From NCBI GenBank assembly GCA_934167495.1, contig CAKPKP010000027.1, positions 1 through 6,709 on the forward strand: a stretch of DNA of 6,709 bases, in the 5' to 3' direction. The notes below the pieces were generated by a model, which saw nothing but the letters and a program-made list of their open reading frames with translations, did no database searches and was not told where the DNA came from. This DNA comes from an uncultured Clostridia bacterium (GTDB lineage Bacteria; Bacillota; Clostridia; TANB77; CAG-508). The position numbers and the translations under genes were made by a program. Of this stretch, positions 1 to 4,787 are shown in pieces (positions within the stretch are counted from its first letter, which is position 1; each line of letters begins with the position of its first letter).

Positions 1-609
1 CGAATCTTCTATTTGTTTTCTTTTGTATTTTTTATAAACTTCTATTAAATCTGGATCATTTTGATTTTTAGGTAAGTTATTCAAGTCAAAGAATTTCATT
101 TCTTTAGATTCTTCATCTATTTTTAATTCTCCAGCATAATGTCTTATGCAATATAGGGCTGTATTATTTATTACAACATCACCATTTGTATAACTATTTT
201 TTCTAGTTTTTCCTGATACTATATCTATTAATTCTAAATCTTTTTCTTCTACATCTAAATTAGTTTCTTCTTTAACTTCTCTAATTATAGTCTCTTTAAA
301 ACTCTCTCCTAATTCTTGACACCCTCCAGGTAATCCCCATAGATTTCTATCAGCTCTACTTTGAAGTAATATTTTCCCTTCACTATTAATTATTATTGCT
401 GCTGCACCATCTTGTAATAGAATAATTTTATGTTGTAATACTCCCATACATAATCTAATAAAAACAGGATATCCTATTATATTACTTAATTCAATTATTT
501 CATCAGGTGTCATATATTCCATTATCTCCTTTAATTTCTCGTAATTGATTTTCTTTTTTTCTTCATTAGAAAGTTCTCTTATTTTTGCTAATATTTCTTT
601 ACTATTCAT
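1..609 (-). CDS. Nudix hydrolase (C-terminus beyond the window)
   Basis: A 203-codon open frame enters from the left edge with no stop, so the protein is truncated at its C-terminus. Residues 96-118 carry the Nudix box: G96, E102, then REVKEETNL at 110-118. This matches Gx5Ex7REUxEExGU except that N117 replaces the usual Gly. WGLPGG just before it is also typical. R110, E111, E114 and E115 would coordinate the metal for cleaving a nucleoside diphosphate linked to another moiety. The first 65 residues form a charged helical extension of unknown role. I chose ATG609 because AAAGGA lies 9 nt upstream. An in-frame ATG at 636 would add nine residues but has no good ribosome binding site. Substrate cannot be inferred; house-cleaning of damaged nucleotides is one option. 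The family call is firm, the exact function open. Confidence 0.9.
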   Translation of the reverse strand, partial: MNSKEILAKIRELSNEEKKKINYEKLKEIMEYMTPDEIIELSNIIGYPVFIRLCMGVLQHKIILLQDGAAAIIINSEGKILLQSRADRNLWGLPGGCQELGESFKETIIREVKEETNLDVEEKDLELIDIVSGKTRKNSYTNGDVVINNTALYCIRHYAGELKIDEESKEMKFFDLNNLPKNQNDPDLIEVYKKYKRKQIEDS

Positions 610-671
610 TTTATCTTGTCCTTTTTCACTTAACATTCTATCATATAACTTGCTATTTATTATCTTTTTTC

Positions 672-701
672 TTGACTTTTTATCTTTAAATAGCTTATAA
701 T
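672..701 (+). promoter_or_regulatory. Sigma-A-like promoter for the putative antitoxin RNA
   Basis: TTGACT (672-677) and a perfect TATAAT (696-701) are separated by 18 bp. Transcription would start near 706-709, at the first bases of the inverted repeat, and run into the terminator at 753-801. No plus-strand open frame follows, so the product would be a non-coding RNA antisense to the 3' end of the peptide mRNA. Confidence 0.55.
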
Positions 702-706
702 AAATA

Positions 707-801
707 TAGGAAATGACAAATCCACAAACGTGGTTTTGCCAAATTAAGTTTGAAAAAACTCACACCTAACTCGCCAAAGTTACAGATGTGAGCTTTTTTT
801 T
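707..801 (+). ncRNA. Putative type I antitoxin RNA, about 95 nt
   Basis: This RNA is inferred from the promoter at 672-701 and the T-run ending at 801. It overlaps the last part of the toxin mRNA completely across the terminator (about 45 nt). Near its 5' end, CAAATCCACA (717-726) is complementary in 9 of 10 positions to the toxin mRNA leader, because the plus strand carries CAAAACCACA at 958-967. This matches the RNA I/RNA II plan of the pAD1 par locus, where a short regulator contacts a toxin mRNA at leader repeats and at a shared terminator. The exact ends are estimates. Confidence 0.45.
753..801. terminator. Bidirectional intrinsic terminator shared by toxin mRNA and antisense RNA
   Basis: CTCACA (759-764) pairs with TGTGAG (787-792), and AACT (768-771) with AGTT (778-781), across a small internal loop. 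The apical loop is CGCCAA. T-runs flank it on both strands: T794-801 on plus, and the complement of A753-758 on minus. It therefore ends the peptide mRNA and the facing RNA alike. Confidence 0.75.
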
Positions 802-919
802 ATTTATGTAGTTGCTTATCACCCCAGTTCTTATGCAGAACTGCTGTCAAGGCAACGTTTAATGTTAAAGAAAACATTAAGGATAATATTAAAAATAGTA
901 TCACTTTAATCATAAACAT
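800..919 (-). CDS. Small hydrophobic peptide, putative type I toxin
   Basis: A 39-codon frame starts at ATG919 (MFMIKVILFL...) and ends with TAA inside the T-tract of the terminator. Residues 4-28 form one hydrophobic membrane-spanning stretch. The tail is polar and positively charged (HKNWGDKQLHK). One transmembrane segment plus a charged tail is the general form of Fst, Ldr and TxpA type I toxins, which act on the membrane. I recognise no specific homologue, and the typical Fst proline is absent. AGGAGAGG (925-932) is a strong ribosome binding site 5 to 9 nt from the start. A second in-frame ATG at 913 would give 37 residues. The toxin role rests on architecture: own promoter, long leader, facing RNA and shared terminator. 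A small membrane regulatory peptide is the main alternative. Confidence 0.6.
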   Translation of the reverse strand: MFMIKVILFLILSLMFSLTLNVALTAVLHKNWGDKQLHK

Positions 920-920
920 C

Positions 921-958
921 ACCACCTCTCCTACGATATTTCGTAAAATTCAGGTGGC
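921..958 (-). promoter_or_regulatory. Stem that would hide the toxin ribosome binding site
   Basis: In the minus-strand RNA, GCCACCU (958-952) can pair with AGGUGGU (927-921) as six Watson-Crick pairs plus one G-U. This covers the 3' part of the Shine-Dalgarno region right up to the start codon. Inside the loop a second hairpin, ACGA/UCGU (944-941 with 936-933), could stack on it. The same GCCAC also closes a competing hairpin, GUGG-UUUUG-CCAC (966-954). The leader could thus switch between a closed and an open form. Fst mRNA likewise has a 5' stem that hides its binding site. Confidence 0.45.
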
Positions 959-996
959 AAAACCACATCTGTTTCTCATCATTTCCTATGCTAATT

Positions 997-1025
997 ATTC
1001 TACAATATCATTTAAAATCTGTCTA
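997..1025 (-). promoter_or_regulatory. Sigma-A-like promoter of the toxin mRNA
   Basis: On the minus strand TAGACA (1025-1020) and TAGAAT (1002-997) are separated by exactly 17 bp. The predicted start falls near 990, at the edge of the right inverted repeat. That gives a leader of about 70 nt and an mRNA of about 235 nt ending at the shared terminator. Confidence 0.55.
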
Positions 1026-1435
1026 TAATATTAATAAATTTTATAATCTATTTCTGTTTATAAATTCATAAATCTTATTTTTAATATGGTTGTTTCCTAA
1101 ATAATAAAATCTAATAAGAGTTATTTAAAAGTATAATGTAATAATCTTATAATATACAAAAATGTCATTTTTTATTAATAAATCAACCTTTGTAATTTAC
1201 AAAGAGATAATATGCTTTTATGCAAAATATATCAAAACTCTGAAGTTTTAATACCTCCGAGTTTTTTTATTGCTGTTCGATAATTTTTACTATAAAATGT
1301 CCGAAAGAATTGATATTTCAATACTGCTATTTTTTATTTGGAAGTAAAATTCCATTTATTCCAAAAATATAAAAAATAAATTTCATTATCAGATCTATAA
1401 AGCTTTTTTCCGCTTATACCTAATTTAATATTTAA
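1026..1435. other. AT-rich intergenic region without a gene
   Basis: No credible coding frame was found on either strand. The region contains a perfect 8-bp palindrome, CTTTGTAA-T-TTACAAAG, at 1188-1204 that could be an operator or small hairpin, and the terminator-like hairpin at 1234-1268. It also contains a loose inverted repeat TTTGGAA/TTCCAAA at 1337-1365 with no T-run. CTAATTT/AAATTAG near 1421-1444 overlaps the stop of the ChW gene and might be a weak end signal. A TATAAT at 1148-1153 with TTAAAA 17 bp upstream could drive a short plus-strand RNA; this is weak evidence in such AT-rich DNA. Confidence 0.5.
1234..1268 (+). terminator. Terminator-like hairpin
   Basis: AAAACTC (1234-1240) pairs with GAGTTTT (1259-1265). 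Partial inner pairing of CTCTGAAG with CCTCCGAG extends the stem, and T1262-1268 follows. The stem is slightly better on the minus strand (G-U instead of A-C), where the T-run is only four long. The transcript it ends is unclear: no plus-strand gene precedes it, and the lysis cassette reads towards it from the other side, so it may serve the cassette. Confidence 0.5.
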
Positions 1436-1807
1436 TCAAATTAGTATTTTAAATGCTTCTAAACGTAAACTTTTCCCTTCTGTCCCTATTTTTATATTTT
1501 TTCCTTTTGAAGCTGGAATCCACCCAATATCTTGTATATGTTCTTGAACTTCTAAATCCTTATTAGATTTTATTTCTATTGCTTCAATTCTTATATCCTC
1601 TCCAGTTGTTCCAGCTATTTGCCCGTTTTCCACCCACTCAGCCCATCCTATTTCCTCCATATGCACCCTATATGATAAATTTAGTCCATTATTTCCTTGC
1701 AAAATTATTGCTTCCATTCTCTTCCCCTCTCCTGTAGTTCCTACTACATCTCCTGCATTTTTCCATTCTGTCCATCCAATATCTTGAATATAAGCTTTAC
1801 ATTGCAA
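1436..1807 (-). CDS. ChW-repeat wall-binding domain, likely the detached C-terminal half of the endolysin
   Basis: The frame encodes three ChW repeats (Pfam PF07538 type) at residues about 1-37, 44-80 and 85-121. Each has the core H/Y-I/M-x-x-IGW, then GTTGE or GTEGK, then RxEAI/F. These repeats bind clostridial cell walls. There is no signal peptide and no catalytic domain. The only start in place is TTG1807, with no Shine-Dalgarno sequence before it. The frame is the same as that of the CHAP gene just upstream, separated only by TAA (1813-1811) and GAT. The Asp-Leu spanning GAT-TTG aligns with Asp-Leu opening repeat 3 (DLEVQEHIQDIGW), so homology runs right up to the stop codon. The simplest reading is one endolysin split by a nonsense codon. 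Readthrough or re-initiation are alternatives. The third repeat is the most diverged. Confidence 0.85.
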   Translation of the reverse strand: MQCKAYIQDIGWTEWKNAGDVVGTTGEGKRMEAIILQGNNGLNLSYRVHMEEIGWAEWVENGQIAGTTGEDIRIEAIEIKSNKDLEVQEHIQDIGWIPASKGKNIKIGTEGKSLRLEAFKILI

Positions 1808-1810
1808 ATC

Positions 1811-2233
1811 TTATGTTTTTGGTTTTGCTTTAGGTCTTAATACTCCTAAAAAACCTTTATACGAATGTTGTACTTTCTTCACGACTTTACTTCCCCAATT
1901 CAAATCATATGAATAGAATTTATTCGTATCTCCTTCACCTGTAGCAATAGATACATGACCATATGTGTTTCCTAATTTAGAGCCCCAAACTGCAATATCC
2001 CCCTGTTCTGGTACAAAATCCGCAGTATTGGCTATTTTAGTAAATAATTTATTTATTGGTAAATTTTCAAATTTTTCAAAATAGTCTTTCCCGTTTGCAT
2101 ATATTATTTGATGTACTCCCGTAAAACATTTTTCAATATATAATTGTATTAAATCTACACATTGAGCACCATAAGCACCATCATAATCAATTGTTTTTCC
2201 GTTATATTCATTTATAAATTCATTATAATCCAA
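1811..2233 (-). CDS. Phage-type endolysin catalytic domain (CHAP)
   Basis: This 140-residue protein is a CHAP-domain peptidoglycan amidase or endopeptidase (PF05257 type). C25 in YGAQCVDLIQLY is the expected nucleophile and H93 in YGHVSIATGEGD the general base. N112, in the YDLNWG segment, fits the third polar residue, and QGDIAVW at 77-83 is also characteristic. A proline-lysine linker (RPKAKPKT) follows and ends at TAA, beyond which wall-binding repeats continue in frame. The start is TTG2233, directly after the holin stop codon. AAGGAGG (2248-2242) lies 8 nt upstream, inside the last holin codons. There is no signal peptide, so export would depend on the neighbouring holin. As written it is an endolysin without a binding domain; whether it is active alone cannot be told. 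Confidence 0.9.
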   Translation of the reverse strand: MDYNEFINEYNGKTIDYDGAYGAQCVDLIQLYIEKCFTGVHQIIYANGKDYFEKFENLPINKLFTKIANTADFVPEQGDIAVWGSKLGNTYGHVSIATGEGDTNKFYSYDLNWGSKVVKKVQHSYKGFLGVLRPKAKPKT

Positions 2234-2434
2234 TTATTTTTCCTCCTTAACATTTATTGCTCTTTGACCTAACAAATATGTACTTATCACACCTTGAACA
2301 ACAGCTATAACTTGTATTATTTGAATTGCATATGGTATTGTTATGCCATCTATAGCATTTATCCCTGTAACTAGAGCACTTATTATTGCTAATATATTTG
2401 TTATATATTTGGCTATTTTCTTTAACTTTTCCAC
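2234..2434 (-). CDS. Small phage-type holin
   Basis: This 66-residue protein has a lysine-rich N-terminus (MEKLKKIAKY). Two hydrophobic helices, about residues 12-28 and 35-56, are joined by a short DGITIP turn, and the tail is charged (NVKEEK). Size, two-helix layout and position directly before an endolysin fit a class II holin, which would permeabilise the membrane so that the lysin reaches the wall. I do not assign it to a specific holin family. The start is GTG2434, with AGGAGGG (2446-2440) 5 nt upstream. Its stop codon touches the endolysin start, so the two are likely translationally coupled. A small membrane protein of another role is possible, but the lysin next door makes holin the best reading. 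Confidence 0.75.
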   Translation of the reverse strand: MEKLKKIAKYITNILAIISALVTGINAIDGITIPYAIQIIQVIAVVQGVISTYLLGQRAINVKEEK

Positions 2435-2620
2435 AATATCCCTCCTATTTTAGTTTCATATAAACTTTATCATATTTATAATATGTAATTTAGCTATATT
2501 GCCTAATTTCAGTTTAATATTGTTATAATTTCTATACCAATATAATATTTAAATTATTGACTTTTATTTCCAATAAATATTAAAATTTATTTTTTTATTG
2601 TAGAAACATTTATATAATAC

Positions 2621-2649
2621 TTGAAGATACATAGTTTCATTGCTATAAT
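2621..2649 (+). promoter_or_regulatory. Sigma-A-like promoter of the ispF remnant-ispE operon
   Basis: TTGAAG (2621-2626), a 17-bp spacer and a perfect TATAAT (2644-2649) lie ahead of the ispF remnant. The predicted start near 2656 leaves a leader of about 36 nt. The rest of 2450-2690 is AT-rich intergenic DNA separating this operon from the divergent lysis cassette. I see no clear promoter for the cassette there. Confidence 0.55.
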
Positions 2650-2691
2650 TATGTTATATATTACATTTATTAATATAGATTTGAGAAAAAT

Positions 2692-2898
2692 ATGAAAGTA
2701 GGAATTGGTAAAGATAACCATAAAATTGTAAATTTCCTAAAATTAGCCCTAAAATTGAAGAAATGAGAAAAAATATAGCTAGAATACTAAATATAAATAC
2801 GGATTGTATAGGAATTACAGCAACTTCTGGAGAAGGACTAACAGAGTTTGGAAAATGGTAATGGTATTAATGTTTTTACTTGTGTTACAGTAAAATAA
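2692..2898 (+). pseudogene. ispF: ispF remnant (2-C-methyl-D-erythritol 2,4-cyclodiphosphate synthase), internally deleted and frameshifted
   Basis: The first codons read MKVGIGKDNHKIV, the IspF N-terminus including the Asp-x-His metal ligands. The frame then changes. From 2736 a second frame reads PKISPKIEEMRKNIARILN and onward to ITATSGEGLTEFGK, the IspF C-terminal third with its T(T/S)xEGL segment. Near 2858-2864 one extra base shifts the frame again; reading past it gives GNGINVFTCVTVK and a stop at 2896-2898, a plausible native C-terminus. IspF is normally about 155-160 residues; here about 13 N-terminal and 53 C-terminal residues remain, so roughly 90 central residues are gone. The enzyme would make the cyclodiphosphate intermediate of the MEP pathway, but this copy cannot. 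It still lies in front of ispE, a pathway neighbour. Confidence 0.87.
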
Positions 2899-2923
2899 AT
2901 TTATTATATGAGGTAAAAGATTA

Positions 2924-3787
2924 ATGAATAAAATATATTTAAAAGCAAGAGCCAAAATAAATTTAAGTTTAGAAATATTAAATAAACGAGAAGATAATTA
3001 TCACAATATAAAATCGGTATTTCAAAAAATTAACTTATATGACGAAATTTATATAGAAAAAAATAATACTAATAAATTTGAATTGGAAACTAATATAGAA
3101 GATTTAAATAATAGCAATAATATTATTTATAAAGCTTATTTAATTTTAAAAGAAAAATATATCAATATTTCTGGAATTAAAGTAGTTTTAAATAAAAAAA
3201 TCCCTATGCAAGCAGGCCTTGGCGGTGGTTCTACAGATTGCTCAAGTTTTATTTTGGGAATAAATAAATTATTTAATTTAAATATGTCTAAATATACAAT
3301 AGAATCAATTGGAAAAAGTTTAGGGGCTGATGTTATTCCTTGCTTTTATAATAAAGCTGTTTTAGCTGAAGGTATAGGAGATAAAATAATACCTATAAAT
3401 ACTAATTTTAAATATTATATTGTAGTTATAAAACCAAATATAAATTTCAATACTAAAAAAATGTATGCTTTACTAGACGCAAAGCCTCAAGTACAAAACT
3501 TAGATTTGTCAGATAAGATAATCACAGGTCTGCAAAGTAATAATATAGAACTAATTAGTGCTAATTTATATAATACTTTTGAATCTCTTCAAACAGAAAA
3601 TGATTTAATCAAAAAGATAAAAGTAGAATTAGTTAAAAACGGTGCCCTTGGAAGCCTTATGACTGGTTCTGGCTCATGTGTTTTTGGAATTTTTAAAAAT
3701 AAACAAACAGCAAAAGAAGCATATCAAAAATTAAAATCTAATTATGAAACATATATATGCACATCATATAATTCAAAAAGGAACTAA
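2924..3787 (+). CDS. ispE: 4-diphosphocytidyl-2-C-methyl-D-erythritol kinase
   Basis: IspE is a GHMP-family kinase that phosphorylates the 2-hydroxyl of CDP-methylerythritol with ATP in the cytosolic MEP pathway to isoprenoid precursors. At 287 residues the protein is of normal length. The N-terminal segment KARAKINLSLEILNKRED has the expected catalytic Lys11, and NYH at 25-27 follows. The glycine-rich ATP loop is PMQAGLGGGSTDCSS (94-108), where Thr-Asp-Cys-Ser replaces the usual Ser-Asp-Ala-Ala. Asp136 in LGADVIP is the catalytic base position. The C-terminal GHMP motif is LMTGSGSCVFGIF (245-257). The start ATG2924 has GAGG about 10 nt upstream. It follows the ispF remnant by 25 bp and should share its promoter. 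The gene looks intact and functional. Confidence 0.94.
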   Translation: MNKIYLKARAKINLSLEILNKREDNYHNIKSVFQKINLYDEIYIEKNNTNKFELETNIEDLNNSNNIIYKAYLILKEKYINISGIKVVLNKKIPMQAGLGGGSTDCSSFILGINKLFNLNMSKYTIESIGKSLGADVIPCFYNKAVLAEGIGDKIIPINTNFKYYIVVIKPNINFNTKKMYALLDAKPQVQNLDLSDKIITGLQSNNIELISANLYNTFESLQTENDLIKKIKVELVKNGALGSLMTGSGSCVFGIFKNKQTAKEAYQKLKSNYETYICTSYNSKRN

Positions 3788-3884
3788 AAATTTGCTTATA
3801 TATCTATAATAACAATAGCGGGCTGATTAAATTTTTATATTTTTTTATTGTAGAGTTAAGCCAACATTTAATTGTTCGCACGCA

Positions 3885-3905
3885 AAATTTGCATATAGCA
3901 AATTT
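3885..3905. repeat. Perfect 8-bp inverted repeat downstream of ispE
   Basis: AAATTTGC and GCAAATTT are separated by ATATA. No T-run follows on either strand, so it is not a convincing terminator. It could help protect or end the ispE mRNA. The rest of 3788-3935 shows no coding frame. Confidence 0.5.
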
Positions 3906-3935
3906 CTATACAAAGTATATAGACATTACAATTAC

Positions 3936-3968
3936 CAAAAATAGCCAGATGAAATTAATCATTTGGCT
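3936..3968 (-). terminator. Terminator of the HNH gene, possibly bidirectional
   Basis: A 10-bp stem with one G-T pair (3943-3952 with 3959-3968) closes the loop AATTAA. On the minus strand it is followed by ATTTTTGG and lies 13 bp past the HNH stop codon. On the plus strand the tail is only GTTTTGG, so it may end ispE transcription weakly. Confidence 0.65.
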
Positions 3969-3981
3969 GTTTTGGGTAGAG

Positions 3982-4629
3982 TTACTCAGCAGATTTTGTT
4001 ACCAATTCAACATTTTCCAATACAATTGTTGGAATCTTTTTTATTCCAAATTCTCTTGAAAAAACTATAACATTATACCCATCAAGTAAATTATAATTTT
4101 TATCTACTATGATTGGTTTAGGTATTTTTTTGTACTTATAGTAGAACTCAACAATTCTGCAATATTTTTTTCCTCTACAGTATTGACTAGGATCTTCATA
4201 CTTAATTAACCCTATTGGTAGATATTCTACCCATTTTTTAGGCAACTTGAAGCCTGTTTTCCGTCTCATTTTTTCTCGCTCTTGTTCAATTTCTTTAATA
4301 TACCTCTTCTTTTCTTTTTTTGTCATTTGAGTATATTCCCAAAATTCTTCTTGAGTAAGATTAGACTTCTGTGAATTGCAATTTGCACAACTAGGATACA
4401 AGTTGTTTGTAATACTTATTCCTCCTGCATCTCTTGGATACCCGTGGTCTAACGTTCTGTTTTTCTTATTTAATTTTTTTCCACAATACACACATTTCCA
4501 ACAGTGTTTAGTAGCATAAGTAAGCTCATACATTAAATCTTCAAACCGATCACGTTTGTAGATTTTTAATATTGAGTCTTTAACTTCAACTCCCCGCAAG
4601 TTAAATTTATTTGGTAATTTCATAATCAT
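3982..4629 (-). CDS. HNH endonuclease with a C-terminal ParB-like domain
   Basis: The 215-residue protein has a zinc-ribbon HNH nuclease core at about residues 43-92. C46xxC49 and C81xxC84 bind the structural zinc, D61-H62 (TLDHGYPRDAGG) supplies the general base, and N76, N85 and K88 complete the motif (NLYPSCANCNSQKS). A lysine-rich charged helix follows (103-125). Residues about 168-207 read PKPIIVDKNYNLLDGYNV and then FGIKKIPTIVLE, like the ParB/sulfiredoxin-like fold, except that DGxHR is replaced by DGYNV, so catalysis there is doubtful. The start ATG4629 follows AAAGGAGGT by 8 nt. The gene has its own promoter and terminator, stands alone between two plus-strand genes and is richer in GC than they are, which suggests a mobile or acquired gene. 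Target and biological role are unknown; homing or defence are guesses. Confidence 0.85.
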   Translation of the reverse strand: MIMKLPNKFNLRGVEVKDSILKIYKRDRFEDLMYELTYATKHCWKCVYCGKKLNKKNRTLDHGYPRDAGGISITNNLYPSCANCNSQKSNLTQEEFWEYTQMTKKEKKRYIKEIEQEREKMRRKTGFKLPKKWVEYLPIGLIKYEDPSQYCRGKKYCRIVEFYYKYKKIPKPIIVDKNYNLLDGYNVIVFSREFGIKKIPTIVLENVELVTKSAE

Positions 4630-4671
4630 GAAAATTTACCTCCTTTAATTTATTTAGGTTTTGCTTTTTTT

Positions 4672-4700
4672 ATTATACTACACATTTCCTATAAATTCAA
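4672..4700 (-). promoter_or_regulatory. Sigma-A-like promoter of the HNH gene
   Basis: On the minus strand TTGAAT (4700-4695) and TATAAT (4677-4672) are spaced by 17 bp. The predicted start near 4665 gives a leader of about 36 nt containing the strong ribosome binding site AAAGGAGGT. Confidence 0.6.
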
Positions 4701-4787
4701 TAAAATTCCATGTTATAGCAAGCAATACATTCTAAAGTTTTATAATATATTTTTATATCAAACATATAAATTAAATTAGGTGATATT

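Larger units (their letters stand above)
706..989. repeat. Imperfect 35/36-bp inverted repeats framing the toxin-antitoxin unit
   Basis: The left arm (706-741) and the reverse complement of the right arm (955-989) share ATAGGAAATGA (11 of 11) and GTGGTTTTGCCA (12 of 12), with a diverged middle of about 12 bases. Each arm starts where transcription from the adjoining promoter should begin, so both RNAs would have nearly the same 5' sequence. I see no target-site duplication outside the arms. I read this as part of the RNA design, although a small inverted-repeat element is possible. Confidence 0.7.

Noticed and set aside
706..989. Reading the inverted repeats as the ends of a miniature transposable element.
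   Set aside because: No target-site duplication is visible, and both arms begin at predicted transcription starts. The RNA-based explanation accounts for more of the structure, though the element idea is not excluded.
1327..1386. A 19-residue hydrophobic peptide frame on minus (MKFIFYIFGINGILLPNKK).
   Set aside because: No Shine-Dalgarno sequence precedes it. Its composition is what AT-rich random DNA gives, and nothing around it supports expression.
2470..2484. Palindrome CATATT-TAT-AATATG upstream of the holin, as an operator.
   Set aside because: It consists almost only of A and T in a stretch where such palindromes are common by chance, and no promoter for the cassette is clear nearby.
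4741..4746. TATAAT as the flippase promoter.
   Set aside because: No acceptable -35 hexamer lies 16-18 bp upstream, so I mention it only in the gene entry.
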